From the NCBI GenBank assembly GCA_905339295.1, contig CAJPFI010000035.1:18150-82149 (forward strand): a stretch of DNA of 64,000 nucleotides, in the 5' to 3' direction. The stretch comes from Burkholderiales bacterium (GTDB taxonomy: Bacteria; Pseudomonadota; Gammaproteobacteria; Burkholderiales; Casimicrobiaceae). A program made the position numbers and the translations under genes. Shown here piece by piece: positions 34,739 to 43,853 of this stretch. Under the pieces are notes generated by a model. That model saw only the letters and a program-made list of their open reading frames with translations. It did not search any database and was not told the origin of the DNA. How positions within the stretch are numbered: position 1 is the stretch's first letter; each line of letters starts with the position of its first letter.

Positions 34739-36567
34739 CGGGCGGACTCCTGCGTGAGGGAAGGGGGCGCGGGCAGCGGCCGGAAGATCCGTCCGCCTGC
34801 GGTGAGGAAGCGGGTGAAGAACTCGAACAGGACCAGCCGCGTCGTCTGGATCGAGACGACCAGCGTCTCGAGCGCGAGCACGACCAGGTTGCCGGCGACG
34901 AGAACGAGTGCCTGCGCGGCGACGTGGCCGGCGGCGTCCGCGAGCGCGACGATCGCGGACGACAATCCGGCGTGCGCGAGCGCGAACGCGCCGACTCGGG
35001 CGAACGAAAGCGTGTTGATCAGGATCTGGACGAGCCGCTCGGCCAGCGCGGCGATCGCCGTCAACGCGGCCACCGCGCGGCGCGCGATCGCCGCACGTCC
35101 CGCGCAGAAGGCGACCGCACCCGCGGCGGCCGCGACGAAGCCGGCCGGATGCAGGAATCCCGCGAGGATGCCGAGGTACGCCACGGCGTAGCCCAGGTCG
35201 GTCGCGAGCCAGGCCGTGAACTCGCGGCGCCACCAGGCCTCCAGCGCATTGAGGGCGAGGCCCAGCGTCAGCAACGCGGCGCCGCCTGCGAGCGGGACGA
35301 TCAGGATGGTGAGCGGCGCGTCGAGCGGCGCCACCCAGAGCGCCGGGAACGCGTGCACGCTGAACACGCTGCCGAACAGGACGCCGAACACGGCGGCGGC
35401 GAGCCCTCCCGCGACGAACAGCCGCGCGATCGGAAAGCGCCTGCGCAGCGCGAAGCCGGCGCCGGCGATGACGAGGCCCTGTCCCACGTCGCCGAACATG
35501 TATCCGAACATCAGCGGGACGGCGACGGCGAGGAGCGCGCTGGGGTCGGCCTCGTTCGACGACGGCATCCCCATCGCGCGACTGAAGACCTCGAACGGCC
35601 GCGCCCACGCGGGGTTGGCGAGCAGCAGCGGTGCCTTCGCCTCCGGCGACGGCGGCGCGAAGCGCATGAGCGAGCGCGCCCCCGAGCGCTCGATCGCCTC
35701 CGCGAGGCGCGACCCGTCGAGGTCGCTCGTCCACCCGGTGATCCAGCAGAAGTGCTCGCCCGACTCCAGCGCGCTGACGTTGCGGATCAGCCATTGCAGC
35801 CGGTCGGCGTCGGCGAGCGCGCGGGGCAGCCGGTGCTTCGCGTGCAGCGCCTCGAGCGCCTGCGCGGCGCGCCGCGCCTCGGCATCGAGCGCCTCGAGCC
35901 GCGCGGCGATCCGGCTCGCGGTCTCGCCGGCGTCCGCGGCGAACCACGACGGCGCCTCGTGCATGCGCCCCTTGAACAGCGCGGCCTGTCGCGCAAGCGC
36001 CTCGACATCCTCGGCGCGGCCGACCGCGAGCACCGCGAGCTGCCGTGGCGCCGACGCGTCGATCCTGACGTTGCGGACGATCGTTCCGGGCGGCAGTTCC
36101 GGAACGGCGTCGGCCGGGTAGACGAGCAATCGCGCGTGCAGCACCGGTCCGGCGCCGGCGAGGTGCGCGAAGTCGATCGGGGACTCGCCGAAGTCCAAGA
36201 GCGCGTCGCGCCAGAGGCCGAGCTCGTCCCGCTCCGAGCCGCAGCGCTGCAGGTTCCGGATGGCGGGCTCGGCGTCGGCCGCCCAGGCGCGAAGGCTTGC
36301 AAGGCTGCGCTCGAGCGTCGCCGCCGGCGACTCGGGGAACGCGCTCGGCGCATCCCGCGTCGCGGGCCAGTACGGGCGGTAGCGCGACGCGAGCTCGGCG
36401 AACTCGGCGAGTCCCGGCCGAAGGTCGGCGAGCGCGGCCGGCAGCGCGACGCCGGCGCGCGCCTCCAGCTCGACCGCGCCTGTCGCGGCCAGCGCCTCGA
36501 GTGCGATCGTCGCGTCGTCGCGCGCGGCGAGGATCTCGAACCAGCGGGCCGGGCGCGGGCGGATCAT
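34735..36567 (-). CDS. ntpI: V/A-type ATPase membrane subunit I
   Basis: 610 residues, the stator a/I subunit. The first half is a soluble, helix-rich arm; the second half has about seven or eight membrane spans beginning near AVPLMFGYMFGDVGQGLVIAGAGFALRR, with an Arg-containing helix SFARVGAFALAHAGLSSAIVALAD that provides the ion half-channel arginine. Start by operon overlap with the upstream gene. Confidence 0.9.
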   Translation of the reverse strand: MIRPRPARWFEILAARDDATIALEALAATGAVELEARAGVALPAALADLRPGLAEFAELASRYRPYWPATRDAPSAFPESPAATLERSLASLRAWAADAEPAIRNLQRCGSERDELGLWRDALLDFGESPIDFAHLAGAGPVLHARLLVYPADAVPELPPGTIVRNVRIDASAPRQLAVLAVGRAEDVEALARQAALFKGRMHEAPSWFAADAGETASRIAARLEALDAEARRAAQALEALHAKHRLPRALADADRLQWLIRNVSALESGEHFCWITGWTSDLDGSRLAEAIERSGARSLMRFAPPSPEAKAPLLLANPAWARPFEVFSRAMGMPSSNEADPSALLAVAVPLMFGYMFGDVGQGLVIAGAGFALRRRFPIARLFVAGGLAAAVFGVLFGSVFSVHAFPALWVAPLDAPLTILIVPLAGGAALLTLGLALNALEAWWRREFTAWLATDLGYAVAYLGILAGFLHPAGFVAAAAGAVAFCAGRAAIARRAVAALTAIAALAERLVQILINTLSFARVGAFALAHAGLSSAIVALADAAGHVAAQALVLVAGNLVVLALETLVVSIQTTRLVLFEFFTRFLTAGGRIFRPLPAPPSLTQESAR

Positions 36568-37325
36568 GCGGCGCGGCCCGCGAGCGCGAGTCCGGGAAAG
36601 GCGGCGCGGCGCGCAAGCTCGCCGCGCAGGCGCGCGAGGTCGAGCGCGGCGAGCGAGAGGAACGCGAACGCCGCGGCCGGATCGAGCGTCGCGCGCCTGA
36701 ACAGGAGCGTGAGCCGCGCCTCCAGCGCGCGCACGAGCGGCGTGCCGTTGACCAGCGCGGGCTCGCGCATCGCCGCGACGTGTGCGGCGATCGCGCGCAC
36801 GATCGCGTCGAGCAGCGCCGGATCGCCGTCCCTTCCTGCCGGAAGGCGCTGCCGCAACCCGGCGTGCCACGTGTGTGCCACGCGGTCGGCGTCGGCCATG
36901 AGCGCGGCGAGCGGGCCCTCCGGCGCCGTCGCATCGCGCGCATCGCCGCCGCCTCCGCACAGGTCGCGCAGGACGGGGTCGTCGCGCATCCAGCGCAGCG
37001 GCGCGCCGCCCCGCGCGAGATGCGCGATCGCCGGCAGGTCGGCGGCCACCGAGCACCAGCGTATCGCGGGCTGCCACGCGTCGGGCATCCACGACGCGAC
37101 CTCCTCGACCAGCTCGCGCCAGCGCCGGCGAAGGATCGCCTCGATCGCGTGCGGCGGCGTGGACGCTCCGATGCCGGTCATCCACGGGCGCAAGGCGGTC
37201 GCGCGCGCCGTGTCGAGCATCGCGCCGAGCTCGCGCACCGGTTCGATGCGCCGCCACGCGAGATCGTCGGGCCGCGCGCCGTGCCGGGCCGACAGCCGTG
37301 CATGCGCGTATTCGAGGCTCCCCAT
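36564..37325 (-). CDS. V/A-type ATPase subunit C-like
   Basis: 253-residue mostly helical protein between the I and G/H genes, where subunit C is expected. It has the 'SLEYAHARLSARHGARPD' opening (subunit C starts in a similar Y-x-Y/A-R-V-R way) and few other landmarks. It probably links the central stalk to the c-ring. Annotation by position more than by motif. Confidence 0.6.
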   Translation of the reverse strand: MGSLEYAHARLSARHGARPDDLAWRRIEPVRELGAMLDTARATALRPWMTGIGASTPPHAIEAILRRRWRELVEEVASWMPDAWQPAIRWCSVAADLPAIAHLARGGAPLRWMRDDPVLRDLCGGGGDARDATAPEGPLAALMADADRVAHTWHAGLRQRLPAGRDGDPALLDAIVRAIAAHVAAMREPALVNGTPLVRALEARLTLLFRRATLDPAAAFAFLSLAALDLARLRGELARRAAFPGLALAGRAA

Positions 37326-37331
37326 CGCGGC

Positions 37332-37688
37332 TCACGCTCCGCTGCGGGTGAGCCGCACCGCGAGCGCGGCGACGGCGGCGTCGACGCGGGCGACGTCGGC
37401 CGCGGCGAGCTCGCGGTGCACGTCGGCGTCGGCGGCCTTCCGGTCGAGCGCCGCGACCTCGGCCGCGGTGCGTCGCTCGAACGCGGCGCGGACCCGTTTG
37501 AGGCGCCGCTCGACGCGCGCGGCCACCTCGCGCGCGACCGCGCGGGCGGTTTCGGTCGACACGGCGGCGCGGGCCTCGGCATCGTCGATCGCCTGTTGCG
37601 CGACCCGTTCGGCGGCGAGCACGCGGGCGATCGCGCGCTCGACGTCCGCGGGGTCGGCGACCGGGTCGGGGGCGGGAGTCATCGGCAT
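37332..37688 (-). CDS. V/A-type ATPase subunit G/H-like (peripheral stalk coiled coil)
   Basis: 118 residues, nearly all a single charged coiled coil (residues about 15-105: EVAARVERRLKRVRAAFERRT and similar). It fits the G/H partner of subunit E. First gene of the nine-gene operon, so its upstream region 37689-37827 should carry the promoter. Either Met1 or Met3 could start. Confidence 0.6.
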   Translation of the reverse strand: MPMTPAPDPVADPADVERAIARVLAAERVAQQAIDDAEARAAVSTETARAVAREVAARVERRLKRVRAAFERRTAAEVAALDRKAADADVHRELAAADVARVDAAVAALAVRLTRSGA

Positions 37689-37827
37689 GCCGGGCGTGAT
37701 GCAACTCGCGATGTCGTGGCAACGCGTCTCGCGGGGGATTCTGCGCCCCGGCCGCGATCCCGGGTTTGATTTGTGTCAGGCGTGCCGGGGCGGTGGCCGG
37801 GTCACCAAGGGGCGACGCGTCGTCCCG

Positions 37828-38472
37828 TCAGTACTCGATGGGGAGCGGGTCGAGCGAGCGCCACAGGTACCAGGTCGCCGCGCTGCGCCACGGGCGCCAG
37901 GCTTCGGCCACCGCGCGGATCTCGTCCAGGGTCATCGCCGCGCCGCGCCGGTAGTGCTGGGCGATCGCGTTGCGCAGTCCGAGGTCGCCGACCGGAAGCA
38001 CGTCGGGACGCAGCTCGTGGAACATCAGGAACATTTCGGCGGTCCAGCGGCCGATGCCGCGCACCTCGACGAGCGCGCCGATCAGCGCCTCGTCGTCGAG
38101 GCGCTTCCAGCCGCGCGGGTCGAGGCGCCCGGACGCGAAATGCGCGGCGAGGTCGGCGAGGTAGCCGGCCTTGCGCTGCGAGAACCCGGCGGCGCGCAAC
38201 GCGGCCGGCGGCAGCGCGGCCACGCGCTCGGGGGCGAGCCGGGGGAACGCCTTCGAGGCGGCCTCGGGCGCCGCCGTCGCGAGCAGCCGGCGCCAGATCG
38301 CGTCGGCGGCCTTGACCGAGATCTGCTGGCCGGTGATCGCGCGGGCAAGCGCGGTGAACGCGTCGTTGCGGCGCTTCAGGCTCGCGCCGGGGTAGGCGCG
38401 CACCAGTCGGCGCATGACGCGGTCGCGCCGCGCGAGCTCGGCGGCAGCCTCGTCCCACCAGCGCGGCTTCAC
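37828..38472 (-). CDS. DNA-3-methyladenine glycosylase II (AlkA-like)
   Basis: Base-excision repair glycosylase of 214 residues in the HhH-GPD superfamily. Helix-hairpin-helix LVEVRGIGRWTAEMFLMF and the catalytic Asp in LPVGDLGLRNAI are present; the Fe-S cluster of Nth/MutY is absent. It is shorter than E. coli AlkA and lacks its N-terminal domain, which is common in this subgroup. The GTG start overlaps the previous gene's stop (GTGA). Confidence 0.9.
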   Translation of the reverse strand: MKPRWWDEAAAELARRDRVMRRLVRAYPGASLKRRNDAFTALARAITGQQISVKAADAIWRRLLATAAPEAASKAFPRLAPERVAALPPAALRAAGFSQRKAGYLADLAAHFASGRLDPRGWKRLDDEALIGALVEVRGIGRWTAEMFLMFHELRPDVLPVGDLGLRNAIAQHYRRGAAMTLDEIRAVAEAWRPWRSAATWYLWRSLDPLPIEY

Positions 38473-39029
38473 GTCGCGCGTTCGCGCAGCCGCGCGCGCT
38501 TGCGCCAGTGGGCGACGACGACGCAGCGCCACGCGAGCCGAACGGCGACCCAGCCGGCGGTCGCGAGCGTCACGGCCAGCAATGCCAGCCCGAGCGCAAG
38601 CGGCTTGCCCAGCTCGACGATCCACGCGGTGAGCGCGGGCACGTAGTCGCCGGCGGCCGAATAGGTCGGCGGCATCGCGGCGCCCGCGGGCGGCGCGTCG
38701 GGGAAGAACAGCCGGCCGTACTCGTAGGCCACCAGGTACAGCGGTACGATGGTGAACGGATTCGTGTAGAGCGTCGTGATGACGGCGAGCGGGAAGTTCG
38801 CGCGCCACAGGAGCGAGAACCCGATCGCGCCGGCCACCTGGACGGGCCCCGGGATCAGCCCGCAGAACAGCCCCACGGCGACACCGCGCGCGGTTGAGCG
38901 CCGGTTCAGGTGCCACAGGTCGGGATCGGAGAGCGCGGGAACGTACCGGACCACCCACGGGTGGCGGGTGACCTTCTCGACCGACGGCTTGAGCCGCTCG
39001 GTCCACCGGTGGAGGGCGCGTCGCAGCAT
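38469..39029 (-). CDS. DUF2062-domain membrane protein
   Basis: 186 residues with three or four hydrophobic segments and the DUF2062 core STARGVAVGLFCGLIPGPVQ...NPFTIVPLYLVAYEYGRLF. Function unknown; the family is widespread and often next to competence or repair genes. It is coupled to the glycosylase downstream and divergent from the peptide transporter operon. Confidence 0.85.
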   Translation of the reverse strand: MLRRALHRWTERLKPSVEKVTRHPWVVRYVPALSDPDLWHLNRRSTARGVAVGLFCGLIPGPVQVAGAIGFSLLWRANFPLAVITTLYTNPFTIVPLYLVAYEYGRLFFPDAPPAGAAMPPTYSAAGDYVPALTAWIVELGKPLALGLALLAVTLATAGWVAVRLAWRCVVVAHWRKRARLRERAT

Positions 39030-39088
39030 GAGTCGTCGGAAATGGTACTATGCGCGGCTTTTTTCACACGGGACAGTCCGGTCCGACC

Positions 39089-40876
39089 ATGCGCCGCCGC
39101 TTCGCCACGCTCGTCCGGGGGATCGTCGCCGCCGTCGCGCTGGCCGTTGCGGCGCCCACGCCCGCCGCGGACCCGTCGAAGGTCTACCGCATCGCGTTCC
39201 CGGTCGCCGAGACGAGCTTCGACCCCGCCCGCGTCTCGGACCTCTATTCGAACACGGTCAACGAGGCGATCTTCGAGCGACTGCTCTCGTACGACTACCT
39301 TGCGCGTCCGGCAAAGGTCGTGCCGATGGTCGCCGAGGCGATGCCGAAGGTGACCGACGGCGGCCGCACCTACACGTTCACGCTGCGCAAGGGAATCCAC
39401 TACACGCCGGACCCGGCGTTCAAGGGGAAGAGGCGCGAGCTCGTCGCCGGCGACTTCGCCTACATGATCAAGCGCCACGCCGACCCGAGGAACCGCTCGC
39501 CGTGGGCTTTCATGATAGAGGGCAAGATCGAGGGCCTCGACGCGCTGATCGAGCGGGCGAAGAAGACCGGGGCGTTCGACTACGATGCGACGATCCCGGG
39601 CCTCCGGACGCCGGATGCGCACACGCTGGTGATCCGGCTCGTCGCGCCGGACTACCTGTTCAACTACACGGTCGCGCACGTGCCGTTCGGCGCGATGGCG
39701 CGCGAGGTCGTCGAGCATTACGGCGTCGAGGAGGTGGGCGGGCACCCGGTCGGGACCGGCCCGTACGTGCTCAGGGAGTGGAAGCGCGCCTCGCGCATCG
39801 TCCTCGAGGCCAATCCCGACTACCGCGGCTTCACCTGGGACTTCGTCGCGGCCGAGCCCGCGTGGGACGACAGGCTCGTGCGCGACATGCGCGGCAAGAA
39901 GATGCCGCAGATCGGCCGCGTCGAGATCTCGATCATCGAGGAGGACCAGTCGCGATGGCTCGCGTTCGGCGGCAGGGAGCTCGACGTCCTGTCGTTGCCG
40001 GGCACGTTCCGCCCGCAGGCGGTGGGACCGGACGGGGAACTGCTGCCGCGCTGGAAGGCCGAGGGCGTCTCGCTGTACAAGGCGATCGACCCCGAGATCA
40101 CCTACACGTTCTTCAACTTCCGCGACCCGGTCGTCGGCGGCTACACGGTCGAGAAGATGGCGCTGCGCCGCGCGATCATCATGGCCTACAACGTGCGCGA
40201 GGAGATCGAGATCGTGCGCAAGGGGCAGGCCCGGCAGGCGGAAATGCCGGTGCCGGCCGGCGTCGTCGGCCACGACCCGGACTACCGCACGATCAACCGG
40301 TACGACCCCGACCTCGCGAACAAGCTGCTCGACCGGTTCGGCTATGCGAAGGGGCCGGACGGCTGGCGGCGCCTTCCCGACGGCAAGCCGCTCGTCATCC
40401 GGCAGGCGACGGGCACCACGCAGATCGACCGCACGTTCAACGAGCTGTGGAAGAAGGCGGCGGACACGATCCACGTGCGCATGGTGTTCGACTCGGGCAA
40501 GTTCGGCGACAACCTGAAGCAGGCGAAGGCTTGCCAGCTCATGATGTGGGGCGCGGCGTGGACCGCGGACTATCCGGACGGCGAGAACTTCATGCAGCTG
40601 CTCTACGGCCCGAACACCGGGCAGAGCAACAACGGCTGCTACGAGTCCAGGGCGTTCGACGCGCTGTATGACAAGGCGCGCGCGCTGCCGCCCGAGGCGC
40701 CCGAGCGCAACCGGCTGTTCCTCGAGATGACGCGGCAGATGGAAGTCGACGGCGCGTGGTCGATGCACGTGTCGCGCGAGCGCAACCAGATGATCCGGCC
40801 GTGGGTGATGGGCTACAAGAAGCACCCGATCCTGCACGGCGAGTGGCTTTACATGGACCTCGGGCCGCGCACGTGA
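39089..40876 (+). CDS. ABC substrate-binding protein, family 5 (peptide type), copy 1
   Basis: 595-residue periplasmic binding protein of SBP family 5 (Opp/Dpp/Yej-like). Signal peptide MRRRFATLVRGIVAAVALAVAAPTPAA; the mature part starts KVYRIAFPVAETSFDPARVSD. The inner ATG was chosen, for the signal peptide. Followed by a paralogue overlapping or adjacent by a few bases, then two permeases and a double ATPase: one operon. Substrate probably peptides, but other large ligands are possible in this family. Confidence 0.9.
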   Translation: MRRRFATLVRGIVAAVALAVAAPTPAADPSKVYRIAFPVAETSFDPARVSDLYSNTVNEAIFERLLSYDYLARPAKVVPMVAEAMPKVTDGGRTYTFTLRKGIHYTPDPAFKGKRRELVAGDFAYMIKRHADPRNRSPWAFMIEGKIEGLDALIERAKKTGAFDYDATIPGLRTPDAHTLVIRLVAPDYLFNYTVAHVPFGAMAREVVEHYGVEEVGGHPVGTGPYVLREWKRASRIVLEANPDYRGFTWDFVAAEPAWDDRLVRDMRGKKMPQIGRVEISIIEEDQSRWLAFGGRELDVLSLPGTFRPQAVGPDGELLPRWKAEGVSLYKAIDPEITYTFFNFRDPVVGGYTVEKMALRRAIIMAYNVREEIEIVRKGQARQAEMPVPAGVVGHDPDYRTINRYDPDLANKLLDRFGYAKGPDGWRRLPDGKPLVIRQATGTTQIDRTFNELWKKAADTIHVRMVFDSGKFGDNLKQAKACQLMMWGAAWTADYPDGENFMQLLYGPNTGQSNNGCYESRAFDALYDKARALPPEAPERNRLFLEMTRQMEVDGAWSMHVSRERNQMIRPWVMGYKKHPILHGEWLYMDLGPRT

Positions 40877-40896
40877 TCCGGGCGATCGCGACGACG

Positions 40897-42681
40897 ATGC
40901 GCCGCCGGGCCTTCGCGCTCGCCCTCGTCCTGCTCGGCGCGCTGGCCGTTCCCGCGCACGCCGCGCCGGACATGGGCAAGGTGATCCGCGAGGTGTTCCC
41001 GGCCGCCGAGACGGGCTTCGACCCGGCCGCCGTGCACGATCTCTACTCGGCGACGCTGATCCAGGGCATCTTCGAGACGCTCTACACGTACGACTACCTC
41101 GCGCGCCCGGCGAAGGTCGTGCCGCTCGCCGCCGAGTCGATGCCGCAGATCACCGGCGACGGCAAGACGTGGACGGTGAAGCTCAGGAAGGGCATCCGCT
41201 TCGCGGACGACCCGGCGTTCGGCGGCAAGCCGCGCGAGCTCACCGCCGCCGATTACGTCTACTCGCTCAAGCGCCTGGTCGATCCGAGGATCCGCTCGCC
41301 GTGGGCGTTCCTGGTCGAGGGCAAGTTCGTCGGCCTCGACGATGTCGCGAAGGACGCGTCGGCGCGCGGAACGTTCGACTACGACCGCAAGGTCGCGGGG
41401 CTCGAGGCGGTCGACCGCTACACGATCCGCTTCCGCCTCAACGACACCGACTACAACCTGCCCTACATCCTCGCGCACGAGCCCACGTCCGCGGTCGCGC
41501 GCGAGGTGATCGAGAAGTACGGCGAGAGCGACGGGCGCACGCTGGCCAATCCGGTCGGCACCGGGCCCTACCGCCTCGTCCGCTGGGTGCGCAGCTCGAA
41601 GATCCTGCTCGAGGCGAACCCGGACTACCGGGGATTCACGTGGGACTTCGCCTCCGCGGATCCGGCCGACGCCGCCCTGGTGCGCGAGATGAAGGGCAAG
41701 GCGATGCCGAGGGTCGGCCGCGTCGAGGTCTCGATCATCGAGGAGGACCAGGCCCGGCTCCTCGCGTTCCAGAACGGCGAGATCGACGTGATGAACCTCG
41801 AGGGGCCGCTCGCGCCGAACGTCCTCGACGGCGGAACGCTCAGGCCCGGGTTCGCGTCGAAGGGCGTGAGGCTCTCGCGCATCGTCGACCCCGACCTGTC
41901 CTACACCTACTGGAACCTGACCGACCCGGTGGTCGGGGGGCTCGCGACGGAGAAGGTCGCGCTGCGCCGCGCGATGGCGATGAGCTACAACGTCGCGGAC
42001 GAGATCCGGGTGATCCGCAACGGGCAGGCGATCGAGGCGAACTATCCGATCCCGCCGGGCGTGGTCGGGCACGACCCGGCCTGGAAGAGCACGATCGCCT
42101 ACGACCCGGCCGGCGCCAACGCGCTGCTCGACAAGTTCGGGTACAGGCGCGGCGCCGACGGATGGCGTACGCTACCGGACGGCAAGCCGCTCGTCGTGCG
42201 CCTTTCGTCGCGCCCGGACACGCTCGGGCGCCAGCAGGACGAGCTCTGGAAGCGGTCGCTCGACGCGATCGGCATCCGGATGGACGTGCACAAGGACAAG
42301 TTCCCCGAACTCCTGAAGGCCGAGAAGCAGTGCAAGCTCCAGATGCGGGTCGCATCGTGGATCGCCGACTACCCGGACGGCGACAACTTCATGCAGTTGC
42401 TGTACGGGCCCAACACGCACCAGAGCAACAACGCCTGCGCGCGCATCCCCGAGTTCGACCGGCTCTACGCGCGCACGCGGAAGATGCCGCCCGGGCCCGA
42501 GCGCGACCGGCTCTACCGCGAGATGACCCGGCTGATCGAGGCCTATGCCCCGTGGCGGCTCATGATCAGCCGCTACCGCAACATGCTGGTCCAGCCGCAC
42601 GTGCTGGGCTACCGGCGCCACCCGATCCTGCACGCGCACTGGAAGTACCTCGACGTGGCGCCTCGGGCGACGAACAGGTAG
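40897..42681 (+). CDS. ABC substrate-binding protein, family 5, copy 2
   Basis: 594 residues, closely similar to copy 1 over its full length (for example the shared YGPNT, ANPDYRGFTWDF and VSIIEEDQ motifs). The signal peptide MRRRAFALALVLLGALAVPAHA supports the ATG at 40897; a GTG at 40873 overlapping the previous stop is an alternative start. The two proteins probably arose by tandem duplication and feed the same permease. Confidence 0.9.
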   Translation: MRRRAFALALVLLGALAVPAHAAPDMGKVIREVFPAAETGFDPAAVHDLYSATLIQGIFETLYTYDYLARPAKVVPLAAESMPQITGDGKTWTVKLRKGIRFADDPAFGGKPRELTAADYVYSLKRLVDPRIRSPWAFLVEGKFVGLDDVAKDASARGTFDYDRKVAGLEAVDRYTIRFRLNDTDYNLPYILAHEPTSAVAREVIEKYGESDGRTLANPVGTGPYRLVRWVRSSKILLEANPDYRGFTWDFASADPADAALVREMKGKAMPRVGRVEVSIIEEDQARLLAFQNGEIDVMNLEGPLAPNVLDGGTLRPGFASKGVRLSRIVDPDLSYTYWNLTDPVVGGLATEKVALRRAMAMSYNVADEIRVIRNGQAIEANYPIPPGVVGHDPAWKSTIAYDPAGANALLDKFGYRRGADGWRTLPDGKPLVVRLSSRPDTLGRQQDELWKRSLDAIGIRMDVHKDKFPELLKAEKQCKLQMRVASWIADYPDGDNFMQLLYGPNTHQSNNACARIPEFDRLYARTRKMPPGPERDRLYREMTRLIEAYAPWRLMISRYRNMLVQPHVLGYRRHPILHAHWKYLDVAPRATNR

Positions 42682-42904
42682 GAGGAGGGACCTCGAAGAG
42701 GAATTCGCGCGGGCGGCCGGCGATCCCGGCGCCGCGCCGCGCGACCAGGCGATGCCAAGCCCGCCGCGTGGGGCCGGGAAGGCCCGACGGACGCGGCGGG
42801 CGATGGCGCGTGACGAGGCAGTGCGCGGCCGCCGGCCCGGCGTCCGCGCCCATGGCGAGGTGCGGGCGCCGCGCGACCCGCGGGCGCCCCGCGGAGGATC
42901 GACG

Positions 42905-43843
42905 ATGACGGCGTACATCATCCGGCGCCTGTGGCAGATGGTCCCGACGCTCGCGGGCGTCGTGCTCCTGGTGTTCTTCCTGTTCAACTGGATCGGCGGC
43001 GATCCCGCGTACGTGCTCGCCGGCAAGATCAGCAACCAGGAGCAGATCGACAACATCCGGCGCCAGCTCGGCGTCGACCAGCCCTACTGGGTCCAGCTCT
43101 GGATCTTCGTCAAGCAGATCCTCAGCGGCGACTTCGGCGCGTCCTGGAGCACCAACGAGCGCATCTCAAGCATCATCCTGACGCGGCTGCCGCCGTCGCT
43201 CACGGTGCTCGTGCCGCTCCTGATCCTCGAGACGCTGATCGCCATCGGCCTCGCGCTCGCGGTGGCCTACGTGCGCGGCTCGCTCACCGACCGGATGGTG
43301 ATGATCCTGTGCACGATCGGCCTGTCGATCTCGATCCTCGTCTACATCATCGTTTTCCAGTACGTGTTCGCCTACAAGCTCGGCTGGTTCCCGGTGCAGG
43401 GCTGGGGCGACTCGTTCGCCGAGAACCTGTTCCGCTACGCGTCGCTGCCCATCCTGATCGGGCTCGCCGTGTCGATCGCCCCGAACCTGCGGCTGTTCCG
43501 CACGTTCGTGCTCGACGAGATCAACCAGGACTACGTGCGCACCGCCCGCGCCAAGGGGCTCTCCGAGAACCGCATCATGTGGGTGCACGTGCTGCGCAAC
43601 GCGTCGATCCCGATCATCACCTACGTGATGGCCGCGCTGCCGGCGCTGCTCATCGGGGCGTTCCTGATCGAGCGCTTCTTCTCGATCCCGGGGATAGGCC
43701 GCGAGGTGATCCTCGCCGTCGAGCGCAGCGACTTCCCGGTGATCAAGGCGATCACCGTGTACGTCGCGGTCGCGACGATGGTGTTCAACCTGCTCGCCGA
43801 CCTGATGTACAAGGCAGTGGACCCGCGGGTCCAGCTGCGTTAG
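42905..43843 (+). CDS. Peptide-type ABC permease (OppB/DppB-like)
   Basis: 312 residues, six membrane spans. N-terminus MTAYIIRRLWQMVPTLAGVVLLVFFLF and EAA loop RTARAKGLSENRIMWVHVLRNASIPI. Ribosome-binding GGAGGATCGACG precedes the ATG. Gap of 223 bases after the binding protein, in which I see nothing else. Confidence 0.92.
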   Translation: MTAYIIRRLWQMVPTLAGVVLLVFFLFNWIGGDPAYVLAGKISNQEQIDNIRRQLGVDQPYWVQLWIFVKQILSGDFGASWSTNERISSIILTRLPPSLTVLVPLLILETLIAIGLALAVAYVRGSLTDRMVMILCTIGLSISILVYIIVFQYVFAYKLGWFPVQGWGDSFAENLFRYASLPILIGLAVSIAPNLRLFRTFVLDEINQDYVRTARAKGLSENRIMWVHVLRNASIPIITYVMAALPALLIGAFLIERFFSIPGIGREVILAVERSDFPVIKAITVYVAVATMVFNLLADLMYKAVDPRVQLR

Positions 43844-43853
43844 GAGGCGGACG

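Noticed and set aside
34924..38646. A 1240-codon open frame on the plus strand through the V/A-ATPase region
   Set aside because: Antisense shadow of ATPase genes; the translation is Arg/Ala/Asp-rich with no domain, as expected for high-GC DNA.
42682..42904. A small gene between the second binding protein and the first permease
   Set aside because: Open frames there are GC-shadow; only the ribosome-binding site of the permease gene is supported.
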